Of a stretch of 64,000 nt of DNA, positions 1-10,982 are shown piece by piece. Source of the DNA: Mikania micrantha (taxonomy: Eukaryota > Streptophyta > Magnoliopsida > Asterales > Asteraceae); the NCBI GenBank assembly GCA_009363875.1, contig CM018687.1:22947764-23011763 (forward strand), in the 5' to 3' direction. A model generated the notes under the pieces. That model ran no database searches. It was not told the origin of the DNA and saw only the letters and a program-made list of their open reading frames with translations. Position 1 is the stretch's first letter, and every line of letters begins with the position of its first letter. The translations under genes and the position numbers were made by a program.

Positions 1-1040
1 TGAGTTTTGAAACCCTAAGAAAAGGAGGATTCTGCCTCTTGTTATTCAAAGAAAATTACAAAAATATTTTTATCTTTTCAAAATCTAAGAAAATACAAAA
101 AGAGTTTATTTGAACAAGCATAGTGAATCTATCAAATTGGGAAGTGAAATAATCTCTAAGGATCAAAATTTCACTATCTTAATAAGATTTCTAAAAGAAT
201 AACAACTTTGAATATCTATTCTATACTAAGAAGTTGAAATAAGTTTTTCAAAACTTAAATAATCAGACTTGATCAAAATTAAAATACATATAAATAGATA
301 AATAAGTGTGAAATTGTGATCATTAGATAACTAGAAATATGTGACAACTATTTGACTTCTTGTTTAAATCCTTGAATCAAAACAAGATTGTGTTTCAATA
401 AACTTGAAATTGTGTTTTGAAAAACTCGGGTATTTCCTATGTTTTGTGCAAACAAAGAGCGGGAAATACCTACTGAAGCATCCTATGTTTTGCGTAAGCA
501 AAGACCTGGATGTGTGACGTTAAGGCCAATGTGTCTGCAGATCAGAAAATAAAAGATGCCAATGAGCACAAGATGATAGAACCCCTTCTTGTTCTTGATT
601 CTAATCTAATAGATCTGTTCTTTTCTTTTCTAATCTTTAAACTCTGTCAAAATAATATTAAGTTCGTTGAAACACAATCAAAGTTTGAAACTAAGAATTT
701 AACAATGCTGATAGGTTGCATATTAATCTAGTCTTACAATCTATTCGTTCACAAATTTCCCATAAGATAATTTTAAAAAAAAAACTTGATCATATGACTG
801 ATTTTTAAGAAATGAAATAAAGAGTGGACATTATTGGTGGGGAATTGCTATTTAAAAGGTTGTGCTTCGTTAAGAAATTATCTAAGCTAGTAAAATTTTG
901 ATAACAGATTTGATCCCACAAAATTTGAACCGACTAAACTTAATCTTGTTCAAAGTTTATTTTATTTTATTTTATTTTATTTTATATTATTTTATTTTAT
1001 TTTATTTTAACAGTTAGAATTTTAAGTCAAAAATAAATCA
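1..1040. other. AT-rich copia spacer without a supported gene
   Basis: This is the noncoding part of E1 before ORF2. I see no conserved protein. It holds an imperfect pair of units around 430-512, each containing CCTATGTTTTG and CAAAG, separated by the GGGAAATACC segment. The equivalent spacer of E3 (54462-56575) is similarly AT-rich and gene-free. Confidence 0.6.
955..1010. repeat. (ATTTT)n pentanucleotide microsatellite
   Basis: About eleven TTTTA/ATTTT units follow one another, with one interruption (TTTATATTAT) near the middle. Confidence 0.9.
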
Positions 1041-1694
1041 AGTGTGCGTACTCGAAATTGTGTACACGAAATAGTGTATTCGAAATTACGCTGTAAATAG
1101 CCCAACCATATTAAATTTCGAGTATGATTATTTTGAGTACACGTTTTGACACTTCGAGTACGAAACTTCTTTCTCTGAGGCGATCTCGACTTCCAGACCC
1201 GATCTCAAAATTCTACTATGGCTATCCTTTAGATCATCATTAGGCGACCTTAGGTATAGAGTTTTATCAAATTTTGACCGTGGATTCGAAAGTTATGGTC
1301 AAAAGTAATTTTCGAGTACGCGAGTTTCGTATACATGAAGTCTTTTGATAAATTGACCTTGAAATGCTTGAAATTGAAAGGCAATATTTGGATATTATGA
1401 GCGCCTATGAGTTCCGAGTATTTCGAACTAGATTAGAGATTCTAAGGAGTAAGCATGATGAAGTTTTGAAGGTTTATGCTGTATTCGAAATCCAAACTTC
1501 GTGTACAGAATAACTTTCGAATACAGACAAAACTTCGTGTACAAGATGGACTTCGTGTACAGGATGTTTTTCGTGTACAGGATTCACTTCGTGTACAAGA
1601 TTCACTTCCTGTACAGAATGCACTTCGTGTACTATCTGTACTTCGTGTACAGTCTGTCGTTTCGTGTACAACTGTTAGCTCGAGAACAACTTGT
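1040..1694. repeat. TTCG(T/A)GTAC repeat array upstream of E1 ORF2
   Basis: Scattered copies of TTCGAGTAC, GTACACGAA and GTATTCGAA occur from about 1046. They become a regular array at about 1495-1672, where roughly ten units of ACTTCGTGTACA are spaced about 18 bp apart. The array ends about 95 bp before the ORF2 start codon at 1768. The same motif, in both orientations, lies in the E1 LTR upstream of its TATA box (28318-28392). ORFs across this stretch on both strands are only translations of the repeat. Confidence 0.88.
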
Positions 1695-1767
1695 CCCATA
1701 CTTAGAAAATTTTACAGAAAATTGATTTTTCTTAATCTTGAACTAATTTAATCAGTTTCTTTTTCGG

Positions 1768-2264
1768 ATGGCTGACCTACGTTTCGTACCAGATCATAAC
1801 ATGTCAGCATATCTTGGAGACCCACCAGAGAGACATTCAGAGTTCAAAAGCTTAGTCGATGGTCTGATTATATCTCCGGTTAACTACGCTATCATGGAGC
1901 ATCCCACTATTGTTTCTGATTACATTGAGGGTTTCTGGAGCACTGTTACTGAGCATACAGATAGCAGTGGAAATGTTAGCATCATTGGGAAGATCCAGGG
2001 CAAGCCAATTACCATTACAGAGCAGATTCTGCGAGAGTGTCTTCAATTCGGAGACAAGGATACAGATCCAGTTGAGTTAGATCAAGATCTGGTCAACCAT
2101 ACAGTCTTTCAGATGGGACACGAGGGTGCCTACCCTCCCACAGAGAAGAAACTTCTTCATCCTTACTGGAGATACCTGGCATGTCGTCACACAATGTTTG
2201 TCCGGAAGAAAAGGCGGTTATGATGTGCTGAATCAGACATTGAGTTCGTGTTTGACAGCATTAG
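1768..2264 (+). pseudogene. E1 post-pol ORF2, N-terminal part (broken)
   Basis: This is the N-terminal domain of an extra ORF located where some copia elements have an envelope-like gene. It starts MADLRFVPDHN and matches E2/E3 (MANLTFGDKHN, MVNLTFGDKHN) in layout: AYL, EF, YAI and FW motifs within the first 70 residues. I know similar proteins only as uncharacterised ORFs of Asteraceae copia elements; the function is unknown. A one-base frameshift lies near 2180, after the YWRYLA segment, and the frame then continues to 2264, where gypsy A interrupts it. Codon phase is kept when 2264 is joined to 25570. A possible 3' splice site (ATTTAATCAG) lies upstream of the ATG. No signal peptide or membrane segment is evident. 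Confidence 0.72.
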
Positions 2265-5007
2265 TGTCACACCCAAAATTTCAACTAACGGAATCATACC
2301 GTTTGGGACGTGACAAACCAGGATCTCAGATCATTAGACATAACGAAGACCTCTTTATGATTTTCAAAACATACTTTGGTCTAAAACTGTAATATCAAAG
2401 TTCTAACGTTGCGGAAGCGTTTTTAAAACAGAAACAAACATAACGGTTTGAAAACTGTAAATTACAAAGCAAAGTCCCAAATGTTCAAATCCAAACAACA
2501 GAAATATAAAACATGCATGCGACTCGATCTCCTAGTCCATGCTTGCCTGCTCTTGTACCTTAACGTCCTGAGAAAACATGTAAATCAAGTCAACACAAAG
2601 GTTGGTGCATACAAAGGTTTAAGTATTCACAAATGTTTGAAACAACTGTTTGAACAAAATGTTTGCATATAACATAATCACATATGCATAGTCATGATAG
2701 CTAATCATTTGTACTATTTACATAAGCGGTCGACACCGAAGCTGACTGTTGCATGCTGTTGCATGTTTTGCCTTTCCACTATTGTCTAGCACAAACAATG
2801 GTAATGTGAATTGGCTAGTCAAACACATGCGTAGATCCCATCTACCAAGTGAGGTTTGTCAAACCTAATAGATCTATTTCCTACTACCACGCTTTGCACT
2901 ACGGCAAACTAAACGGTTCGAAATGTAAGGACTTGTAATGCTATGTTCGCACTTAATGTAAACAGCTAACTCATGCAAGTGATATGCGTCTAAAATGTTT
3001 GTTTGCACATGTTTTCTCCCCCAAATAGTTAAAATAAGAAAAGGGGCTGTGTACGCACCTTTGATAGCAATAGAATGATCAAACACATGTGCAGTCGCGT
3101 AAATAATCCTCTACGAAGAATCTGTGTTTTAAACAATAACGTTGTGTTATTCGGGATATCGTTTAATGTGTGTAATCACATACGTGTGAACACACGTATG
3201 CTAGAGTGTTAGAAACGTGCATATATGAATACGCGTGACTTTAAAATCGTTTAAATAAATCATATAACCGTATATGATTTTATTTAAATAAGCGTAATTA
3301 TACGCGATTACGTTTTTGGGTTAAAATATAAATTTTATTACTTTATTTTGTTCGGGATTACGTTACAGTTTAAACGCAACTCGAACGACTCGAATCGGAG
3401 TTGAAACGAATGAGATATGATTAAAATACTAAAATAGTTGAAGAATCAAAAATAGGTGGAGGCCGGGTTCGAACCCATGACCTCCAAGTCCAAACACACA
3501 ACTCCAACCAGTCACTCTACCTTAATTTTTAGCAATGGATTTGATTTCTAATCAGTTTTAAGCAACAACAGATCGGATCCCCTTTGTTTAACATTAACCG
3601 AACCATATGTTTCAATAGACCCGCGATTCGAAATCAATCAATCCAAACACCATGGGGCTATGTTTCTGGAGACCCAATCGAACATCACTATGTTTTTAAT
3701 TTATCCAAAGGTTCGATTAATTGCCTCAAATTAGTCCCAGACAAAACCGAATTCGAGTAACTAAATCCTAGATTCAATTGAGTCGAATTCGAACATGTTA
3801 GTATTCGAAATCATAGGGCTTTTCATCCCTAGATCAAACCGAACCCCTCTGTATCATTTAATTGAATTTTTTAGATCTTGTTGCTTAAAAACCCCAAACC
3901 TGATTACCATATAAGCCCTAGAATCCAAATTCGTAAAATTCGTTTTTGTTTGAAGCAATTGGCATAAGGTTTTCATTAAAAACAGAATTTCGACCCTATC
4001 TGTGCAATTTAATTTGTATATCTAATTCATTTGGGCCAAAACCCCCAAAACAATTTCTATGATAAACCCTAGATTTAGATCACATAGAATTCGTTATGAT
4101 TTGATGAAATTAACTTAGGAATTTCCTTTATCAATGTATTCCGAAGCTATCTACATAATTCAATTTGATTTTTGAACTTGATTGATTAAAAATCCCCAAA
4201 TGGTATTCTAGGATGAACCCTAGAATCCGAGCTCGTTCAATTCGTTATTAAAACACCCAATTGATACATGGTGTTGCTTAGTCGGCATCTTCTGAAACTA
4301 ACTATGTGATTGAATTCGATTATTAAACTGTTTAAACAAGAAACCCCCAAATCAGTTTCTCTAAGAACCCTAGAATTCGGAGACACGAAATTCGTGATTC
4401 ACTGGTTCTATTTCGTTGTGGGTTTGTTTAGACATGATAGAACGAACGTGTAGATTTTGGTAATTACCTGGTTTGCCCTCGAATTGACGTATCTCGACTA
4501 AAAGCTTGTGGTTCGGCCGCCCTTGATCCAATTCTTCAATCTGAGACTTAATACTTCGAATCTTTGTGTGAAATGGATTCTAATGAGGCCGACTATGAGT
4601 TCTGTGAGTGTAATTGTGGTTCTATTAATCGAATTGTATCAATTTTACCTCAACTATTGACGGTTACGACTTTTGGTTTGATTTGTGGTTTAATTCGACT
4701 AATTAATGGTTCCACAACGTATCTAAACAGTTAGTAATCATCAAGGTGATGATTTTAACTCATTTAATTCGATTATTATCTAGTTTAAGCATGAATTTCG
4801 AACTCAATTTGTAGTTTAGTCGAATTTTGACTTATAAACTCAAAATTGATGATTATAATGTTTTTACAATTTTTAACTTTGCAATTTAATTAACTTGGGA
4901 CTGATTTTGTTCAACTAAAACCCTTTTAATTTGATATTATATGATTTCGTACCATTTCCGTTAGTTTTCAGTGAACGGAGTTAACCCAAAATTGCCGGAT
5001 TGTCACA
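2265..5007 (-). repeat. 3' LTR of element A
   Basis: It starts TGTCACACCC and ends GGATTGTCACA, 2743 bp. It aligns with 10983-12554 plus 25411-25564 (the other LTR) and, more distantly, with both C LTRs. The small ORF at 2448-2672 is repeated at 11166-11390 only because both are LTR sequence, so I do not call it a gene. Confidence 0.93.
3457..3523 (-). other. tRNA-like segment with Pol III A and B boxes inside the A 3' LTR
   Basis: On the minus strand (the element's sense strand) there is a GGTAGAGTGACTGG segment that resembles an A box/D arm. About 45 nt later comes GGGTTCGAACCC, which fits the T-arm B box core GGTTCGANNCC and is followed by a GGCCTCC acceptor-like end. The spacing is close to that of a tRNA, but the acceptor stem and anticodon arm do not form a convincing gene. 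I read it as a tRNA- or SINE-derived relic. Confidence 0.5.
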
Positions 5008-5043
5008 TCATCCCCTTGTTGAAGGAATTTTCGTCCCGAAAAT
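5008..5043 (-). promoter_or_regulatory. Polypurine tract block of element A (LTR-proximal copy)
   Basis: Directly inside the 3' LTR the minus strand reads CAACAAGGGGATGA, the purine-rich primer for plus-strand synthesis. It lies in a block that also contains the inverted pair TTTTCGTCCCGAAAA. A second copy of the block lies at 5435-5474. Confidence 0.8.
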
Positions 5044-5434
5044 TGTTAAATGTTAGAAGTAGTTAGGACACTACTTGTGAGTTTGATGTATACGTGCTAG
5101 TTCGTTGTCTGATCATTCTGTGTGCTTGTGTGTAATCACACACAAAGTTCAATGTTTGCAACATCACACATAAGTGTGATCGTTCTATGTAACTGTTTGC
5201 GTGCACACTAGTTAGTACACCTCACTGTGTATGTTTGTGTTTGATCATACTATGTTATGTAATCTTGCACATAGCAAATGGTTGAAAACTAATCATGTAT
5301 GTACTACCATAACATGTAACATATGAAATGTAGTACATAAAATGTAATGCAGCACAAATATATGTAACAAAACTAATTGCATAAAGTGTTTGTGCTTACA
5401 GTTTGGAATTTGAAATGTTGATGTGTGAAGCATC
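5044..5434. other. 3' untranslated spacer of element A
   Basis: About 390 bp between the two polypurine blocks. It is rich in short ACACA/TGTGTG words and has no supported ORF. It corresponds to 38461-38985 in element C. Confidence 0.7.
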
Positions 5435-5474
5435 ACGTCATCCCCTTGTTGAAGGAAATTTCGTCACGAAATTT
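5435..5474 (-). promoter_or_regulatory. Second polypurine-tract block of element A, at the pol stop
   Basis: A near copy of 5008-5043 with the CAAGGGGATGA core on the minus strand, abutting the end of the pol reading frame. The inverted pair is decayed here (TCGTCACGAAA). Element B has only this pol-adjacent position occupied, and its LTR follows directly. Confidence 0.7.
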
Positions 5475-8400
5475 AATGTGTCTTCTCAGTGTTTGCAGTT
5501 GTTGTTTTGAACAGATGAGGGTACTTCTTCATCATTTGATCTTCTCTTTCCCATGTGAATTCAGGACCACGTCTCGAATTCCACCGGACTTTGACTATCG
5601 GAATCTTGCTTTGTTTATGTTGTATGACCTCTCGGTCCATGATTTCAGCTGGTTCTTCAATGAATCATAACTGTTCGTCTACTTGCATTTCTTCCAGTGG
5701 TACAATCAATGTCTCATCAGAAAGCCATTTCTTCATGTTTGAAACATGAAAGACATCATGAACTCCACTGAGTTCATCCGGTAATTTGAGTTGATACGCA
5801 ACCGGACCAATCCTTTTCAAGATCTCAAAAGGTCCTATGTAGCGAGGACTAAGCTTCCCGCGCTTGCCGAATCGTATCACACCTTTCCAAGGTGATACCT
5901 TTAGAAGAACTCGGTCTCCTACTTGAAATTTCAGCGGTTTACGACGCTTGTCAGCATAACTCTATTGTCGATCCCGGGCCGCTGCCATACGGTTCCGGAT
6001 TTGAACTATCTTCTCTGTCGTTTCATGCACTAGTTCAGGATCAGTAATCTGACTGTCACCAATTTCAGCCCAACAAACCGGTGAACGACATTTACGACCA
6101 TACTGTGCTTCAAACGGTGCTGCCTGAATACTTGTATGATAAATGTTGTTGTAAGAGAATTCCACTAACGGTAAGTGGTTTTCCCAGCTATCACCAAAGT
6201 CAATTACACAAGCTCGTAACATATTCTCAAGCGTTTGAATCGTACGTTCACTCTGTCCGTCGATCTGTGGATGATATGCGGTACTCATATCCAAACGAGT
6301 TCCCAATGACTTATGAAGTGATTTCCAAAAGTTTGAAGTGAATCGAGCATCCCGATCTGATATGATGGAAATTGGCACGCCATGTCGTGCTACCACTTCC
6401 TTGATGTAAATACGAGTCAGTTTCTCCATTTTGTCAGTTTCCTTAGTTGCTAAAAAATGTGCAGATTTCGTTAATCGATCGACAATTACCCATATCGTAT
6501 CACAACCACTTGGTGTACAGGGTAGCTTAGTAATAAAATCCATTGAAATCTGTTCCCATTTCCACATCGGTATTTCTGGTTGTTGCAGGAAACCAGATGG
6601 TTTCTGATATTCAAATTTGACTTTTGAACAAGTCAAACATTTGCTAACGTACTTAGCAATGTCGGCTTTCATGTGAGGCCACCAATACAGTGCCTTCTGT
6701 CTAACCCCGGATGGATTGAATATCTAGACTTGTGTGCTTCATCCATCACGAGTTCCCTTAAACCACCATGCAAAGGTATCCACAGTCGATTAATGAAATA
6801 ACGAATTCCATCAGGCTTGACATCCAATTGTGTTTCCATCCCTCGTAAGGATTCATATACCAAGTTATCCTTTTCTAAGGCTTCAAGCTAAGCACTGCGT
6901 ACCTCGTCAGGTAAGTCAGTATGTATCGTCATCATAAGTGCGCGAACCCGTCTTGTTGATGTTGTATCTTTTCTGCTTAAAGCATCAGCTACCACATTAG
7001 CTTTTCCCGGATGATACTTGATTGCGCATTCGTAATCATTCAACAACTCGACCCATCGTCGCTGTCTCATATTAAGCTCCTTCTGTTCAAAGATATGTTG
7101 CAAACTCTTATGATCAGCGTAAATGGTACACTTGGTTCCATATAGGTAATGCCTCGAAATCTTCAAAGCAAAAACCACTGCTCCTAACTCCAAGTCGTAA
7201 GTTGTGTAATTCTTTTCGTGTGGTCGTAGTTGCCTTGAAGCGTAAGCAATCACTTTATCGTGTTGCATCAACACACATCCCAAACCCTGTGCAGATGCGT
7301 CACAATACACCACAAAGTCTTCTGTTCCTTCCGGTAAGGACAGAATCGGTGCACTGCAAAGTTTCTGTTTCAATAACTGGAATGCAGCTTCCTGTTTATC
7401 CGTCCAGTTATACTTCGTTCCTTTGTGAGTAAGAGCTGTAAGTGGTTGAGCGATCTTTGAGAAACCCTCAATGAATCGTCGGTAATAACCTGCCAAACCA
7501 AGGAATTGTCGTACCTCGGTAGGGGCCTGTGGTGCTTCCCAATTTTTAATCGCTTCAATTTTTCCTGGATCAACATGTATGCGCTTCTCATTGACTATAT
7601 GACCCAAGAATTGAACTTCTCGCATCCAGAAATCACATTTTGAGAACTTAGCGTATAATTGTTCTTGTTTCAGTAATTCCACCAGCAATCGAAGATGTTC
7701 AGCATGCTCCTGCTCAGTCTGAGAATAGATGAGAATGTCATCAATGAAAACTATGACAAACTTATCAAGATAAGGTTTACAAACACGATTCATGAGATCC
7801 ATGAATACAGCTGGAGCGTTTGTCAACCCAAATAGCATGACCAAGAACTCATAATGGCCATAGCGCGTCCTGAATGCTGTCTTCGGAATATCTTCTTCTT
7901 GAACTCTGAGTTGATGATAACCCGATCTGAGATCAATCTTCGAGTAGTAACTCGAACCTTGCAACTGATCAAACAGATCGTCAATTCTAGGTAACGGATA
8001 CCGGTTTTTAACGGTAACCTTGTTCAGTTCCCAGTAATCGATACACATACGGAAAGTCCCGTCCTTTTTCTTAACAAATAAGACTAGAGCTCCCCACGGT
8101 GAAAAACTAGGTCGTATAAAGCCCTTATCCAACAACTCTTGTAGTTGTGTAGATAACTCTTGCATCTCAGATGGTGCAAGTCGATAAGGCGCCCTAGCTA
8201 TCGATGCTGCGTCTGGTGTAAGGTCGATTCGGAATTCCACTTGTCTGATAGGTGGTAATCCCGATAAGTCTTCTGGAAATACTTCAAGAAATTCACAAAC
8301 TACTGGAATGTCTTCAATCTTCTTCTCAGCTACCGGCTTCTCAGTTATAAGTGCTATAACTACTGTATGACCTTTACGCAGACATTTGTGTGCTTTCATA

Positions 8401-10024
8401 CAAGATATGAGACGCAGTGGCATACTGCTCTTCTCTCCTTGTACATACAATGTCTCTCCATGCGAAAGAGGTATACGAACGATCTTTTCATGGCATACTA
8501 CTTCAGCCTGGTGTTTGGACAACCAGTCCATGCCAATGACTACATCAAAACTGCCTAAAGTGATAGGCATAAGATCAATTTCCAATGTTTGACCCATCAA
8601 ATCAAGGATACATCCCTTAAGGATATGTTCTACTACAATTAACTTGCCATCAGCTAATTCTACAGTGTACGGATTTTCTAAGGCATTGGGACTAACATTT
8701 AGCAACTTAGAGAATGTACTAGATACAAAACTCCGGTCTGCACCAGTATCAAATAGCATAGAGGCATAGTGATTATTCAAAAGGAACGTACCCGTAACAA
8801 TGTTGGGATCCTCCCGTGCCTGACGTCCTCCAATCACAAACGCCCTGCCCCTAGCACCATTGTTGTTGTTATTGGTGCCATTGCCGTTTCCGTTGCCGTT
8901 GCCATTTGCATCATTAGTCCCGCCTTTCCTGAGTTGTGGGCAATCCTTTTTGAAGTGCCCCGGTTTACCACACTCAAAACAACCCTTCTGTGTGTTGTTC
9001 TGGTTGTTGTTCTGGTTGTTGTTCTGATTGTTGGAGTTGTTTTGCAGTTCTCCGCGGCAATCCTTATCTGCATGCCCTCCTTTGCCGCACTGTTGACACT
9101 TAAACTTATCACACTGATTCCCAGCATGATGGAATCCACACTTATTGCACTTTGGGTGTTTACCAATATACCCCCCGATGATGATGAATGCTGACCACTG
9201 TTCGAATTGTGATAAGACTTGTTTGAATCCTGATTTCTGTTCTGCTGAAATGGCTGTTGGTTGAAATTCTTGGAGTTGCTGCTTTCCCACTTCCTCTTGT
9301 GGTCTCCCACCTTAGTAGCTGTTGTTCGTTTAGGCAGAGTTCCTTGTAAAACTGCCTGGTTAGTCAATTGGTGCGCCAGTCGAACAACTTGTTGAATCGT
9401 TGTGGGATTTGCATAAGTGACCAATCCCTGGATCTGAGGCACCAATCCTCCTATGTACCTTTCTACCCACTTACTTGCTGGAGTAGCCATGTGAGGTAGG
9501 AGTCTGGCTAGTTCATGAGATCGAGTAGTGTACTCCTCGATGTTAGACCCTTCCATCTTAAGGTGCCAATACTCCTCTTCCAGCTTCTGCATTTCACTGC
9601 GAGGACAGTACTCCTCCTGCAGTAGTGTTTTGAAACCATTCCAAGTTAAGGCATTGGCCTCACCCAATCCCAGAGTTTGAACATTGGAGTTCCACCAAGT
9701 CAATGCTGGACCATCCAAAGTTCCAGTAGCATACTTAACCTTATTCTCATCAGGACAGTTGCACATCTCAAACACTGATTCGGCTTTCTCAATCCATCGT
9801 AGGAGTCCAATGGCTCCTTCCGATCCTTTGAATTTGTGTGGCTTGCAGTCCAAGAACATCTTGAACGTGCAAACCTGTGGGTTTACCAATCCCCCTGCTG
9901 GACCATGTGGTCCTGTAGTGTGTGTCTGGGTGTAGTTCGCAATAGCCTCCGCGACCCTGTTATTGATCAGCTCGTTGAACTCAGCAACTGTCATGTGTAT
10001 GTTCTCGCCAGACACGATCTTCAT
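5473..10024 (-). pseudogene. gag-pol of element A, inactivated
   Basis: Gag, zinc knuckles, protease, reverse transcriptase, RNase H, integrase and chromodomain-like tail, in the same order as element C (43584-39022). The start is taken at MKIVSGENIHM (10024), which aligns with the C start. Visible lesions by comparison with C are as follows. One base is lost near 9171, which separates gag from the zinc-knuckle/pol frame. A CAG-to-TAG stop lies near 6885. A deletion of about 16 bp lies near 6696 before the integrase core. A TAG lies just above 5962, and a CGA-to-TGA stop lies near 5665. Protease DTGAD, reverse transcriptase FIDD and integrase D,D,E motifs are still readable in pieces. It cannot make a full polyprotein. 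Confidence 0.92.
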
Positions 10025-10257
10025 AGTTAAAATGAATGTTAGAGAGTTATCAAAATCGAATGCGAAATGTGTAAACAACATAACTAACAAACATGTAGTT
10101 GTAGGAATTAACACAACTGTTGGCAATAAGTAGTAGTCTTCAATAGATAATAATCTGATTTGATTACAATACTTTCAAAATCAAACATAAGTTTTTCAAA
10201 CGTCTAATTTAGGGACACAACCCGCCCCTAATAAGTTTAAACAAAATAAAGGAAAAA

Positions 10258-10848
10258 TCATGCATCCTCAATAGTAGTATCAGCATCAGAATCAACATCC
10301 TGTGCTGGTATCTCATCCTCTTCCTCTTCTGCTTCAGATACAAATTGCTCTTCCAATGCAATCAACCTCCCCTCAGCAATGTCGGCTCGATGTTCTTCCT
10401 CTTGCACTCGTGTAGTCAGATGTACAATGTGAGACTCCATCCCCTAAACTACACTGCGAAGCTCTACGTATCGGGCGTTTACATCCCGAAGCTCCTTTGC
10501 CATGTGCTCGATCCGATCATTAGCCCACTTTGACTCCCATTTCAATCGGGCGACATCATCTGACTCAAATCATGGCCTCTTACAGACATGAAACCTAGGT
10601 GGCATACGGTATGAAGACTCCTCGATGGGATCCTCCTCAGGTGCCTTCTGTGGGTCCCCATGTGGTTCCTCCTCTGGATCCTCCTGTGGATCCTCCTCTG
10701 GATCCTCCTCTGGGTCGTCCTCTTCCGGGTCCTCGTCCGGGTCCTCTACGGGATCCTCCTCCTGATCCTCCTCATGGTCCTGAAATGCTGGAGCTATCGG
10801 CTCCTCGTCATTTAGTACGATCACGTGTGGTGGTGACGGTGCTGCCAT
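10258..10848 (-). pseudogene. Leader ORF upstream of gag in element A (decayed)
   Basis: This is the counterpart of the intact 218-residue leader ORF of element C (43836-44492). The first part (from MAAPSPPHVIVLND at 10848) has the same start region followed by an acidic run of EEDPEEDP-type repeats. The last part (10440-10258) has the MESHIVHL coiled-coil region and an acidic tail ending TTIEDA. Stops and frameshifts between about 10570 and 10440 break it. It lies between the primer site and gag. No known function. Confidence 0.7.
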
Positions 10849-10965
10849 ATCTGTTACATAAGACCATATGTAAATACTAGGCAAAAACAGTTGTGTAAAC
10901 AAGTGTCTAATGTCTAACAGTTATAGTCTAAGTCTACTAATGCAAACCTAGTTCGCTATAACCAA

Positions 10966-10979
10966 TGGCTCTGATACCA
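10966..10979 (-). promoter_or_regulatory. Primer binding site of element A (tRNA-iMet)
   Basis: The minus strand reads TGGTATCAGAGCCA three nucleotides downstream of the 5' LTR, complementary to the 3' end of plant initiator-Met tRNA. Confidence 0.92.
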
Positions 10980-10982
10980 ATC

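Noticed and set aside
1495..1672. Regular short repeats resembling a CRISPR array
   Set aside because: The units are only 10-12 bp with about 6 bp variable spacing, they lie in a plant retroelement, and there are no cas genes.
1442..1751. Overlapping ORFs on both strands across the TTCGTGTAC array
   Set aside because: They are translations of an 18-bp repeat whose length is a multiple of three, which keeps several frames open.
2448..2672. Small ORF repeated at 11166-11390
   Set aside because: Both copies are LTR sequence of element A, and the duplication is explained by the LTR pair.
3457..3523. Functional tRNA gene
   Set aside because: Boxes A and B are recognisable but the acceptor and anticodon stems do not pair well, and the copies vary as LTR sequence does.
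8769..9194. Plus-strand ORFs opposite gag-pol (also 42385-42759, 16929-17327, 39441-39884)
   Set aside because: They are shadows of the minus-strand gag-pol; hydrophobic translations arise from the antisense of asparagine/glycine-rich codons.
10599..10880. Proline-rich plus-strand ORF (also 44213-44401)
   Set aside because: Antisense of the acidic DPEEDP repeat of the leader ORF.
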